Part shown: positions 1-9,526 of the stretch, one piece after another
Position numbering within the stretch: position 1 is the first letter of the stretch
How the letters are laid out: every line of letters begins with the position of its first letter
Source of the DNA: Coenobita brevimanus
Taxonomy: Eukaryota > Arthropoda > Malacostraca > Decapoda > Coenobitidae
Assembly: GCA_032717465.1 (NCBI GenBank)
Contig: CM064632.1
Coordinates: 30,199,926-30,263,925, forward strand
DNA length: 64,000 bases
Direction of reading: 5' to 3'
Program-made: the position numbers and the translations under genes
Notes under the pieces: generated by a model
Told to the model about the DNA's origin: nothing
Seen by the model: the letters and a program-made list of their open reading frames with translations, nothing else
Databases searched by the model: none

Positions 1-345
1 GACCTATTTTCCTTCATGGACATATTTTATCCATGGATATATATTACCTCCAATAGCTTTCCCATGGACCTATTTTTACCCCTGGGCCTATCTTCCTTCC
101 ACGGACCTATTTGCTCTGTGGACCTACCAATGGGCCTATTTTCTATCCATGGGCACAAATCCCCACACTGACCCATTTCACCATAGGCACCTGTGTTCCA
201 TCCGTACCCTTTTTACCCACTGGACCTATTTCCACTAAGGACCATTTCCCCTGATGGATTCTCCAGGGACCTATTTTCCCAAACGGGCATTTTAACCCTG
301 GACCTGTTACCGAATTGACCTATTCCCCAGCGGACCTATTTTGCT
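1..345. repeat. Degenerate GGACCTATTT minisatellite
   Basis: The motif GGACCTATTT (variants GGGCCTATTT, GGACCTACCA) recurs about eleven times at irregular 15-50 bp spacing, with short pyrimidine-rich linkers such as TTCCATCCATGG. It is an old, diverged tandem repeat that continues off the left edge. No coding potential is seen. Confidence 0.7.
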
Positions 346-360
346 CCTTCCACCCACCCA

Positions 361-848
361 CCAAATAATAACCCACCCACCCATATACCTATCCACTAAC
401 TAATACCCCACCCACCCATATACCTATCCACTAACTAATACCCCACCCACCCATATACCTATCCACTAACTAATACCCCACCCACCCATATACCTATCCA
501 CTAACTAATAACCCACCCACCCATATACCTATCCACTAATAACCCACCCACCCATATACCTATCCACTAACTAATACCCCACCCACCCATATACCTATCC
601 ACTAATAACCCACCCACCCATATACCTATCCACTAACTAATAACCCACCCACCCATATACCTATCCACTAACTAATACCCCACCCACCCATATACCTATC
701 CACTAACTAATAACCCACCCACCCATATACCTATCCACTAACTAATAACCCACCCACCCATATATCTATCCACTAACTAATAACCCACCCACCCATATAC
801 CTATCCACTAACTAATAACCCACCCACCCATATACCTATCCACTCACT
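361..848. repeat. 35-bp satellite, about 14 copies
   Basis: Near-identical units built from CCCACCCACCCATATACC followed by TATCCACTAACTAATA. Most units are 35 bp; a few lack one CTAA and are 31 bp. The units differ mainly by ACCCC versus AACCC. High identity implies recent expansion. There are no spacers, so it is not CRISPR-like. Confidence 0.9.
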
Positions 849-859
849 GATTGTAGTAA

Positions 860-1268
860 GCGTGTCTCCTGGACTTGTCCTCCGGGAAGCCACACATCCA
901 CCCACCAACTCACCTACCCAGGAAACCCAGTCATCCCACCCACGTGTCCAACCCAGCTAAACCATCTCAACCCTCCCACCCACTCACACACTGTGGCCAC
1001 CCAACACATCCTACTTGTACACCCTTTCCACTCATCCCATCCATTTCGCACAACTCACTCATCCACCCTACAAACCCCACCCACTTAACCCACTCCTCCC
1101 ACTATACACACCACACTCACCAGCCCTACTCACTCCAACTACGAACCCCACACCACCCACTCCATCCACCCCACCTGTCCACCCATCAACCCACGTCACT
1201 CATCCAGCACCTACTAAACTACCCACCCAGTTGCCAAGACTGGAGCTCCGCAAGATGACTTACAACAT

Positions 1269-1350
<82 letters not shown>
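860..1350. repeat. CCCA-rich low-complexity DNA ending in (CT)n(CA)n
   Basis: Positions 880-1250 are an A/C/T-rich, G-poor stretch full of CCCAC and ACTCA words, probably a decayed relative of the neighbouring satellite. It is followed by a pure (CT)n run (about 1269-1310) that passes directly into (CA)n (about 1311-1348). The long open frames here come from compositional bias. Confidence 0.75.
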
Positions 1351-2762
1351 CACCAATACCGTATATATACCGCCTTCTCACAAACTTACCCACCCATCTA
1401 TCCATCAACCCACCCCACATCGACCAATCCATGCAGTCCCATCTTACACATCCATCTGTCCATTCTTCGCTATGTTGACGCCTTTTGTATTATGTTCTTG
1501 ATGCCTTGAAAGCAATTTATTCAGCATGGAAATGATATCTCGCACAGACAGGGTTACAAACAGATCTGCCATTAACCCTTTCAGCCCAAGGACATTATTA
1601 TTAAACCTATTAATAATATAAAAAAAAAAGGCTTGAAAGGGTTAAATCACCGATATAGAGGAATTTAGGATATCAATCGAAAAGAAAGCTCGGGGCGGAC
1701 AGTCCACCAGTCACTGCCCGCTAATGTGGGCGGCGATTTAGGCTACAAGAGTACTGTAATTCCCAATCACTATAACAACAGCTGTAACATCTGCAAACTG
1801 TAGGGACGTGTCATATGTTTGCACATTAACAAAGTCGCCGTACTCATTAAAGGGTATTGAGCCACCCAGTGTTAAGTGTGTCGTGAATTGTTACAAACCA
1901 TGACGGTCAATTACAACACGTGGCAACGTCAACATAACGTTTTATGGTCTGACCGTAAGATTCCATATTCTCCATGAAACAATGATTTGGCCCAGTCATC
2001 ATCTTGTAATCTATCTCTCCCATTGTAGCTCCTGTCGTCCACCAAAGTCTACCGTCCCCTAACCCATCATCCCTCTCCTCTAGCCCCCAGTTCGACCACT
2101 GTTGCCCCCTTCTTCACCCACCTCCCTCCTCCTGTCTACCAGGTCCCCCACCGCCACCCTGCCGCCTCCTGAGGTGCCAACTCCAATATATTGTGAACTT
2201 GCTTCGATTTCTGAGGTCTACCAATGTCAGATTAACGGTAGGGAGGATGGGCGTCACGATAATTTTCTGTTCATTGATAGTTGTGGGGAAGCTGAAACTA
2301 TGACTTATATGATGAACTGTTAACTGCTGCATGATTCATGACCAGGAACTAAACCATTCATGAAATCAGTGTCATAATAATCAGTGTCATTAATAATATT
2401 AACCGTCATTCATAATAACTGCATTTAATACAAGCGATTTTTGTAACTAATGGCATAATTGATGTAATGTGCACGTGTTGACTGGAAAACTGCAGACATT
2501 ACAACCTTACCGTAATCATGACATGCTATTATAAGTATATTTTCTGGCGGAACATTGCTTATACATTATATTGCCACCAATAACTACGCACAGCTGCAAT
2601 GATCACCACGTTCGGTTCGTCCTAGCGACCGAACGAAACCTGGTGAAGTTCCATATTTGTCAGTGTTACCAGATGCAGAGAGCATTACACCACCTCGCTG
2701 GTGGACGGGCTGTTTCTGTTTGATATGCCAGCAACTGTACCTTTAGATAAATTTCCTCAGTT

Positions 2763-2766
<4 letters not shown>
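1351..2766. other. Intergenic DNA, nothing recognised
   Basis: Mixed-composition DNA with a short poly-A run near 1621. The phrase near 1575 (CCCTTTCAGCCCAAGGA) recurs in variant form at about 6985, 39903, 55942 and 62503, so it probably belongs to an old dispersed repeat. No exon or RNA gene was identified. Confidence 0.5.

Positions 2767-2802
<36 letters not shown>
2767..2802. repeat. (GA)n microsatellite
   Basis: Uninterrupted GA dinucleotide run of about 36 bp. Confidence 0.9.
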
Positions 2803-2805
<3 letters not shown>

Positions 2806-2931
2806 TTGTGAATGAATTATCGATCTATTACCTTGCTCGCATTAAATGACTAAATTAATAAATACATAAATTAATAAGTATATAAACTTCAGCCATAAGG
2901 ATCTTAACTTAGGCACACCTAGCCGATTGCC

Positions 2932-3132
2932 GGAAAGAAAGTATCAGGAAAAAAAGTAACAGTAAAAAACGTAAGGGAAAGAGCTAATCTATCCTAACCT
3001 AACCTAATCTAACCTAACCTAACTGACCTAATCTAACCTAACCTAACCTAACCTGACCTAATCTAACCTGACCTAACCTAGGAAAAGTTGTTACTTTTTG
3101 ACTGTTACTTTTTTTCCTGATACTTTCTTTCC
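2932..3132. mobile_element. Foldback/MITE-like element with telomere-like core
   Basis: A 201-bp element bounded by a near-perfect inverted repeat of about 43 bp. The left arm begins GGAAAGAAAGTATCAGG at 2932 and the right arm ends with its complement at 3132. The arms continue through AAAAAAAGTAACAGT and differ at only one or two positions. The flanks carry a near direct repeat, CGATTGCC on the left and CGATTCCC on the right, which could be an 8-bp target duplication as made by hAT elements; this is inference. The 90-bp interior is CCTAA-type telomere-like repeat. No coding capacity, so it would be non-autonomous. Confidence 0.65.
2991..3082. repeat. Interstitial telomere-like (CCTAA)n block
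   Basis: About 17 units of CCTAA with variants CCTAAT and CTGACCTAAT. The reverse complement is TTAGG, the canonical arthropod telomere repeat. The block lies inside the inverted repeat of the 2932-3132 element, so it is not a chromosome end. A weaker trace of the same motif occurs near 25972-26010. Confidence 0.75.
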
Positions 3133-4680
3133 GATTCCCCACCTAGCCACCCCACTGGCCAGCGCTCCAAACCACTACGCTACGCGTCAGTATTCTGTGG
3201 TAGAAATAAAGTCCGGTGCTATTCCTGAGTCTCTACCCTAGCACTCCATCTCACTTGACTACTGACACACTATCTCACTTCGCTCCCCTCACCTAATCTT
3301 ACAACACTCATTCTTTATTTCCTTCTCCCTTTCTTCCACCCATCATTGTGCCCCACACTTCACACCTCCTTACCTCTTCCTGCTGGACCACAATTTTATA
3401 TACTCTATACCAACTTCATTTTTCCCTCCTTAACAACGTTTCTGATTTTCCTCGTTCTTATTAATATAGTCTACTTCATTCCCTCCCTTCCCTGTTTTTT
3501 TTTCTTCTTTCTCCCCCCGTTTTTCTTCCTTACACTTCACCTGCTTCCTCGTATCCGCATGTCCTAATCCTTTTTAGTCCTTCTGTTCTCACTTTATTGC
3601 ATCTCATTCAGATAAGTCTTTCCTTTTTCTTTACTCCTAAAGCTCTCTCTTTGAAGTCTATATCACTCCTTTTCTCACCGTCCATTCCTCGTTCTCATTT
3701 CTTCTCCCACTTTCCTCCATTCATCCTCTCCCTTCTCTCCTCTTCCATCCTCCCCACCACCTCACTGTAATCTGTGCTAATCCCAGTCATGACAAACCCC
3801 AAATATAAATTTCAGAAATATACTTAATCCAGTATTATGTAAGTTTATTTTGTAATAATAAAAAACAAAATGTATGGTTGATTTATTAGCGGTAAATATT
3901 GAATATTGAATATTGAATTTCACGAGAAGTGAAAGCGATTTACTTATCGAACAAGTTTTTTTTTGTCAGATACGCAGGCTATTGCTGTGGGCTCTGAGTG
4001 CACGGATGCAGGGACTATTTTACCTTCACTCTGTTATAAGTTTCTTTACTTTTGTGTTGACTCTTTCCTATTTTTGGATCTCACCAGATCATTTATTTGT
4101 GAGAAATATAATTACATCTTTGATTAGGCTTTTGTCTTCGAACTGTACATGTAATCACTTCAACAGGAATATTCCCTTGACTTCTGAATGCTTGGCATGT
4201 CTGAATGGACTTACCTAGCTTGTCTGCTTTATCTTATAACCAACTAGTTATTGCTCTTTACAAATTGTCCTGGAAGGTAGAAAATCTTATCACTCCTTAA
4301 AGAAACCGAAAATTTAAGTCGTGAGTTATGCAGATAGAATTACACTCAAATCCTGACATTGTATTTACTGTGAAGAACAACAGTCGGACCTAAACTGTTG
4401 TAAAACATTATATAAGCACAGCATATCATGGTGTGTGCGCCTTTTGGGGTGGCAGTATTCAGTTTAATTTATGCAACACGAAGGAGCCTATGGTTAAATG
4501 TCTGCATTTAACTCTAAAGGAAGTTTAACGAAAGAGCACAATAGCGCGCCGAAGGGTGGGACGAGGGGGGAGGGGTCAAGAGTTGGAAGAGTCTGGCAGG
4601 ACAGAAATAACGCTTCGCGGATACGTTGTTAAGCTCGGTAAGGGAGGGAGAAGGACTGAAAAGACTGGTAAAATCCCTGT
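3133..4680. other. No gene recognised; pyrimidine-rich stretch inside
   Basis: Positions 3290-3780 are strongly C/T-rich on the plus strand. The rest is AT-rich DNA without a recognisable element. The open frame at 3913-4218 has no family features that I recognise and could be chance. Confidence 0.4.
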
Positions 4681-4689
4681 GGGGGTAAT

Positions 4690-4935
4690 AGTAACAACAA
4701 GAATAACAATAACAGCAACAGCTATATTAACAATGTCATCAGTAAGAACAATAATAGCATCCACAGGAGCAGCAACAACAAAAGCAGTGATCGCATCAAG
4801 AACTACAGTAGCAACATATCAACAGCAACAACAATAGCAACAATAGCAGCAACAACAGTAGCAACAATATAGCAACAGTAAACAATTATAAGAGTAGGAT
4901 CAGCAAAAACAACGGCAAAGGAAGCATTTACAGTT
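4690..4935. repeat. CAA/CAG-type trinucleotide-rich DNA
   Basis: Imperfect runs of AACAAC, AGCAAC and CAGCAACAA. The frames read as poly-T/A/S/Q; this is simple-sequence DNA, not an exon. Confidence 0.7.
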
Positions 4936-5139
4936 TTCTATACTTAGCACCACTGGCAACCAGAAAGTATATTATGGTAAGTAACAAGTAAAGATATGAA
5001 CGGTGCTGGTGTTGTAATGGTCGGTCATGGCCTATGTTCTTCAGGATTATTTTGCCTTGCAAATATAGTATACGAACGAATCGGAAGTCGAAGTCTCTTA
5101 ATTAATAAAGATTTGTTAAACTTCATACCAAGAATAGCG

Positions 5140-5495
5140 CTATGATGATTTTTACTAAGAATTAGCAACATAGCCGCATAATAGCAAGTCTAACTTCGTA
5201 TGAAATTGTTTGAGCGACAGCCCGTAGTCTTCCAAGTATTGAGTATTTGCAATTCGAAGCCCAACCAGCACTTATACTTGAATAGACTCCTAGGTTTAGA
5301 CAACATAAGAAGAATAAATCTCCTGTATTAAAATTTACTAATCCAGTTTGATAAGGTAAGATAGCTCAAACTAAGAGGGAAATAAATAATCTGAAGACGG
5401 GGGAGAAACAGTATGATAGAAAGTTGGATATGGTTGGTAGTGTTTGCTCTTTAGTAAATAATTTTACAGCATCGGCAAATGGTTGGAGTAAGCCC
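5140..5495 (-). pseudogene. nad1: Nuclear mitochondrial copy: nad1 fragment
   Basis: Read on the minus strand from 5495, the frame gives [17 protein letters not shown], then [13 protein letters not shown] and [15 protein letters not shown]. These match the conserved N-terminal half of mitochondrial NADH dehydrogenase subunit 1, a membrane subunit of complex I. A stop codon interrupts just after the last block, and similarity fades towards 5140 (weak traces may reach 5060). It has no N-terminal start and abuts a cox3 fragment in the opposite orientation. It is therefore a dead nuclear copy (NUMT), not a working gene. Confidence 0.85.
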
Positions 5496-5775
5496 AGGAA
5501 TCCTAGGTATTTATTTTACAGCTCTTCAGGCTTTTGAATACTTTGAAGCTCCGTTTACTATTAATGACTCAGTTTTTGGATCTTGTTTTTTGTAGCGACA
5601 GGCTTTCACGGTCTTCATGTAATTATTGGGACTACTTTTTTAATGGTATGTTTGTATCGTCTTTATATGTGTCATTTTTCTCCAACTCATCATTTTGGTT
5701 TTGAGGCCGCTGCATGATATTGGGATTTTGTTGATGTAGTTTGTTTGTTTCTTTATATTTTTATGGGTTCTATAA
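5496..5775 (+). pseudogene. cox3: Nuclear mitochondrial copy: cox3 fragment
   Basis: The plus strand encodes [20 protein letters not shown], then after a one-base frame change in the T-run near 5585-5591, [20 protein letters not shown] and [13 protein letters not shown]. The next codon is TGA, followed by YWDFVDVV. Cytochrome c oxidase subunit III has Trp there, so TGA fits the invertebrate mitochondrial code. These are the C-terminal transmembrane helices of COX3. A frameshift, a changed WHF motif (now WDF) and a degraded end show it is a nuclear pseudogene. It joins nad1 abruptly at 5495/5496. Confidence 0.9.
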
Positions 5776-5829
5776 TTCTTCATTTTGGAAGAAAAAGCTC
5801 TACCCTAATCTTCTTAGTTGCTAAAACTA

Positions 5830-6186
5830 AATAGTTAAGCACGTAAATTAAATTTATTTATTAGAAAACCAGATATAAAAGCTCGATTGGCATATCACCT
5901 CTAATATTAAGTTAAAAATTTTATTGCAACAAGAACTTTTTTTTTTTAATTAGTTATCTTTTTCTCGGGATAAATATTTATAATCTAATTTTGAAAACCA
6001 TTTATACACAAGATACAATTTCTTATATTTACTTTTAAGAATTTTTAAGTGTTATTTCTACTTTCTTTCACAATACTTTTTACTTTCACTGCATTAATAT
6101 TTCGATAAAATCTACTATTCAAGAAAATAAAAAAATAGTTTTCTTATAATATTTACACTCTTATAACAAAAGTAAGATTACTGATT
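5830..6186 (-). pseudogene. rrnL: Nuclear mitochondrial copy: 5' part of rrnL (16S rRNA)
   Basis: The minus strand reads from the trnV-like segment into AT-rich sequence carrying typical arthropod 16S 5'-half words: a stretch like TATCGAAATATTAATGCAGT, a segment near 6000 resembling TATAAATGGTTTTC, and CTGGTTTTCTAA near 5860. The order trnV then rrnL on the same strand is the normal mitochondrial order. It is truncated at about 5830, and 55 bp separate it from the cox3 fragment. Confidence 0.8.
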
Positions 6187-6255
6187 TCCAGATAACCTGT
6201 ATTAAAGGTTCTCTTCTCGGTGTAAACGAGCTGCTTATCTCAAGCTCTATCTCGC
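6187..6255 (-). pseudogene. trnV: Nuclear mitochondrial copy: trnV(UAC)
   Basis: On the minus strand a 69-nt cloverleaf can be drawn. It has a D stem GCTT/AAGC, an anticodon loop TTTACAC with anticodon UAC (complement at 6222-6224), a T arm AACCT-TTAATAC-AGGTT and a mostly paired acceptor stem with about two mismatches. It sits exactly between the rrnS 3' end and the rrnL 5' end, as trnV does in arthropod mitochondria. Embedded in nuclear repeats, it is a fossil copy. Confidence 0.8.
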
Positions 6256-6302
6256 TTTCCAGGTACACTTTCCAGTACACCTACTATGTTACGACTTACC
6301 TA
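6256..6302 (-). pseudogene. rrnS: Nuclear mitochondrial copy: 3' end of rrnS (12S rRNA)
   Basis: The minus strand carries AAGTCGTAACATAGTAGGTG followed by TACTGGAAAG. This is the highly conserved 3'-terminal segment of mitochondrial small-subunit rRNA (helix 45 region). Only about 47 nt remain; the insertion breakpoint lies at about 6302. Confidence 0.9.
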
Positions 6303-6654
6303 ATCAAGTTGTCTTCTAAGAGGGGTGAGGAACCAACATAATAAACCACAAGCTATGGTGTGTGCGTTCCTCAGTGCTATAAAGTGTATTAAAGTAGAAG
6401 TCAATAATGAAAAAGCATTTGGAATATGTGTCGATGTAGGAGGAGTGTAGGGCTGACCACAGCTCAGACATTCAGCAAATATCCGTGTGCGCTCAGTGCA
6501 TCGTACACTACTTTTCAACGGAGTGCGCCCCCCCCCCCCCACACACACACATTTAGTAAAGCAGGAAGTGCAATAGCACATCACAATTTTGGTCAACCGT
6601 TGACATCAGTAGAAAGTAATAAATGAAAATTAATAAATAAAACGGTAACAGGCA

Positions 6655-6866
6655 ATTCCATTTTACCTTCTTGTACGCGTAGGGGCCCTAGGCTAGGCTA
6701 TCCCAGTCTGGTATCCTACATTTCAGGGCAGTTGACCGGCCTACTTCTCCTGGTGGCTTTACATGAGCGACAAACATCCAGTCACTCTGTGGGGTAACGA
6801 ACTAGTGCACGGCCGTCACTTCCACTGAGGCCTTCTAACCACTACACCACCAGGTAGGGCAATGAC
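6655..6866 (-). mobile_element. Probable tRNA-derived SINE
   Basis: On the minus strand, starting near 6866, there is a tRNA-like head: CTGGTGGTGTAGTGGTTAGA resembles a Pol III A box, and about 45 nt later AGTTCGTTACCCC resembles a B box. About 140 bp of tRNA-unrelated body follows. No clear target duplication was found. The two promoter-like boxes at correct spacing are the whole evidence. Confidence 0.45.
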
Positions 6867-6869
6867 AGC

Positions 6870-7383
6870 AGGTAAATACTTCATTACCATCACACCTTTT
6901 GTTTTATATTCTTTCTGCCTTCAGTCCACTTTAGTCACCTTAGAAATAGTCTCGCCTACTGAAAGTATTCAAATCAGACTCCATTAACCCGTTCAGTCCA
7001 AGGATATCATAATGATGGCGAAGAAAAAAGTACCTATCACAAGTTATAAGGAGAAAAAAAATGGCGTTGCGTGCAGCGAGGAATAACATGTATAACATAA
7101 CTTACACCATCAAGTGAAAAATAACCAAATGAACATCTCGGAGGGGGGGGGGGATCAGATCCCAAGTCCACAGGGAAACAAAATGAAAATAAAAGTAAAA
7201 AAGAGCCGATAGCGAGCCATGACCCCGGGCTGCTATGACTCCCAGGCCACGATTCCACCAGTCCTGATCACGCTGTCTTAAGGACCAAACTTATTAAGAG
7301 CTATCAACACTCTCAGGCTCCTGTGAATCACGGCCAGAGGAGTAACATCGGCATAGCGAGAGTCGAATACAAAAGTTATCTCT
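6870..7383. other. No gene recognised
   Basis: Unique-looking DNA with a G10 run near 7142 and another copy of the CAGTCCAAGGATATC phrase near 6990 that belongs to a dispersed repeat. Confidence 0.4.
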
Positions 7384-7426
7384 ACTATGGACATCTTGAC
7401 ATCTTTTATCCGGTGACATTTTGTGG
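7384..7426. repeat. Outlying unit of the GACATCTT minisatellite
   Basis: One diverged unit (GGACATCTTGACATC then TTTTATCCGGTGACAT) of the array found at 7919-8495. The SINE at 7436-7918 separates it from the main array, implying that the SINE landed inside an existing array. Confidence 0.75.
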
Positions 7427-7435
7427 TAAGGGGGG

Positions 7436-7918
7436 GCGCTCACCATCCACTCACTCGATGTAGTGCTGCTTTGGGTGTCTACACTTTCCTCCCTTCCATC
7501 CTTCCTCTTCTGCCTTTCTTTCCTCTTCCTCTTTCTTCTGCCTACGGGTGACTTTACACTCCTTCTTCAGTTTTTTTCCTTCATTCTTTCCTCTTCCCAC
7601 TGTCTATGGGTGACTCCTACTCTGAGTGACAATCCAAATGGTTTCCTGTACACCAGGAAACCATTTACTACGCTGGGTGGTAACCATGTAACCAAATTAT
7701 GGCACCTGGCGGTTTAGTGGGTAATTAAGGTGCTCCAATCGGACTGAGCCTGTGTAGGCTTATATCCAAGGGGTGGTTGGGGTTTATTGCTCACACAATG
7801 CCACTCAGGGATGAGTGAGGCTGGTCACTCTCATCTTAAATGTCAGGACCAACTTGCCTAGCCCCGGGTTCCTATGCTCCTTATGGGGCGACATAGGATT
7901 GGATGGGGGATGGATGGC
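7436..7918 (+). mobile_element. SINE-related composite element in a minisatellite
   Basis: Positions 7440-7700 share the body of the SINEs at 58.5 and 59.1 kb: CACTCGATGTAGTGCTGC, a CT-rich middle, then AATGGTTTCC, AAACCATTTAC and GCTGGGTGGTAACCATGTAA. After 7695 the sequence differs from those copies. A tRNA-like stretch (GGCGGTTTAGTGGGTAATTA, then GGCTTATATCC) leads to a tail CTCCTTATGGGGCGACATAG. The same tail recurs inverted at 43733-43930. It may be a distinct subfamily or two SINEs fused. No 5S head is present. Confidence 0.65.
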
Positions 7919-8495
7919 TCTTTTATACGATGACATCTTGACATCTTTTATACGGTGATGACATCTTTTATACGGTGACGTCTTGACATCTTTTATAAGG
8001 TGACATCCTTTTCACGGTGACATCTTGACATCTTTTTTACGGTGACATCTTGACATCTTTTTTACGGTGACATCTTGACATCTTTTACACGGTGACATCT
8101 TGACATCTTTTATACAGTGACATCTTTTATACGGTGATATCATTTATACGGTGACATCTTGACATCTTTTATACGGTGACATCTTTTATACGGTGATATC
8201 TTGACATCTTTTACACGGTGACATCTTGACATCTTTTATACGGTGACATCTTTTATTCGGTGATATCTTTTATATGGTAACATCTTTTTTACGGTGACAG
8301 CTTGACAGTGATATCTTGACATCTTTTATACGGTGACATCTTTTATACAGTGACATCTTGACGTCTTTTACACGGTGACATCTTGACATCTTTTATACGG
8401 TGATATCTTTTATACGGTGATATCTTTTATACGGTGACACACTGACAGTGACATCTTGACATGTATACTGTGACATCTTTTATTCGGTGACATCT
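7919..8495. repeat. 17/25-bp GACATCTTTTATACGGT minisatellite
   Basis: Alternating short (GACATCTTTTATACGGT, 17 bp) and long units (with an extra GACATCTT, 25 bp), about 27 in all. Variants change TATACGG to TTTACGG, TACACGG or TATTCGG. No coding frame. Confidence 0.9.
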
Positions 8496-8717
8496 CTTAT
8501 TTTCCTCCTGTTACCGCCACATTCTTTCATGGGAATCAGGGAAGGTTTTTCTTATTGATAATGTTCTTCCTTCTCACTGCCATCGAATCTTTAAACCTGT
8601 GTTCTTGTTATCAGCAGACGATTTCGTTCTATGCTCTTCGTTATTCAGGTTTTCTTCTCCTCCTACACTCCCTCCCTCTCCTCCTCCTCATCCTAAAACT
8701 TTCTTTCATCTTTTTAT

Positions 8718-8718
<1 letters not shown>

Positions 8719-8752
<34 letters not shown>
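8719..8752. repeat. (CT)n microsatellite
   Basis: Uninterrupted CT run of about 34 bp, about 120 bp upstream of the candidate gene start at 8871. Confidence 0.9.
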
Positions 8753-8756
<4 letters not shown>

Positions 8757-8870
8757 CCTCTTTTAACTCACAAAACCATAGTATTGAAGTACATAGCTTA
8801 CAAAACAGTTTTAAAGAGTCAAAAGATAATAAAGTAACAAAAAATTGAAAATCTGTTGAAAACAGAAAAA

Positions 8871-9311
8871 ATGCTGTGGGAAAACGTGTTGAGTTTGTTG
8901 GGGAGGCGGACGGAGTCGGGCGGGAAGGGGAGGGAGGTCGCGTTGGTCAGGGTGTTGAGAACGAGGACGGAGGGGATGAGGAGGCTGCTGGTGGGGATAC
9001 TGGCGGTGGCGGCGGCCCTCATGGGCTGGTGGGAGGTCACTCAACTGTGGGTGCTGAATCTTATTAAGGAGGCGGCGCGACGGCGGGCAACAAGTGGTTG
9101 GTGGGAGAGACTGATGGGAAGGGCGGCGCTGGTGCCCTGCCATTACTATGGGGAGGCCGGCTTCCCTCAGGAACTGGCTAGCCGCCTCACCTGCCTCCTG
9201 GTTGGGGAAGGCTGGTCTCGCACCGCAGCGGGGCTGGCACCATATGGCGTCCTCATGGGGTGCCTCGTTACCGTAGGTGCCCCCATCCTCTGGTGGTGGT
9301 GGTGGTGGTAG
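8871..9311 (+). CDS. N-terminal region of candidate gene, two hydrophobic segments
   Basis: An open frame from ATG at 8871 (MLWENVLSLLGRRTESGG) to TAG at 9309. Codons mostly end in G or C, unlike chance frames in this AT-rich window. Two hydrophobic stretches, MRRLLVGILAVAAALMGWW (about residues 36-54) and APYGVLMGCLVTVGAPIL (about residues 122-139), could be membrane helices. A Cys-containing segment (ALVPCHYYGEAG, LTCLLVGEGWS) lies between them. The frame ends inside a (TGG)n run. A one-base change there would continue into the frame VLTTACIPITLNCHSVGQ, which also has strongly G/C-ending codons, so the stop may be a slippage artefact. Not matched to a known family. Confidence 0.4.
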   Translation: MLWENVLSLLGRRTESGGKGREVALVRVLRTRTEGMRRLLVGILAVAAALMGWWEVTQLWVLNLIKEAARRRATSGWWERLMGRAALVPCHYYGEAGFPQELASRLTCLLVGEGWSRTAAGLAPYGVLMGCLVTVGAPILWWWWWW

Positions 9312-9526
9312 GGGGCGAGAAGCAGGTCCTCACCACCGCCTGCATCCCCATCACCCTCAACTGCCACAGCGTGGGGCAGACGGAGGGCTCAGTGGCCAAA
9401 CACCTCCACCACCACCGCCACCCAACCCTGCCATTTGGACAAAAGCGTAAAAAAATTGGGCAGGAGGAGGGCTGGGGAGTGGAAGCACCACGACCGCTTG
9501 ATAAGTGGTCACGGAATCTACAGTAG
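9285..9526 (+). CDS. Middle segment of candidate gene in a shifted frame
   Basis: In the frame one base off from 8871-9311, codons after the (TGG)n run read GGEKQVLTTACIPITLNC, then HSVGQTEGSVAKHLHHH, with nearly every third base G or C. The frame meets TAG at 9524. The alternative frame beyond the A7 run near 9448 (HHDRLISGHGIYSRTCHTVQ) runs directly into the acidic repeats. I read this as one coding segment with indels at both slippery runs, but an intron cannot be excluded. Confidence 0.35.

Noticed and set aside
361..848. CRISPR-like repeat array
   Set aside because: The units are directly adjacent without unique spacers, and the genome is eukaryotic; it is an ordinary satellite.
3150..3185. 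tRNA A-box-like word on the minus strand (TAGCGTAGTGGTTTGGAGCG)
   Set aside because: No B box at suitable distance; the region is interrupted by the 2932-3132 element. Could be a SINE remnant but is unsupported.
3913..4218. 101-codon open frame with hydrophobic stretches
   Set aside because: AT-rich, no recognisable motif, no supporting neighbours; length is compatible with chance.
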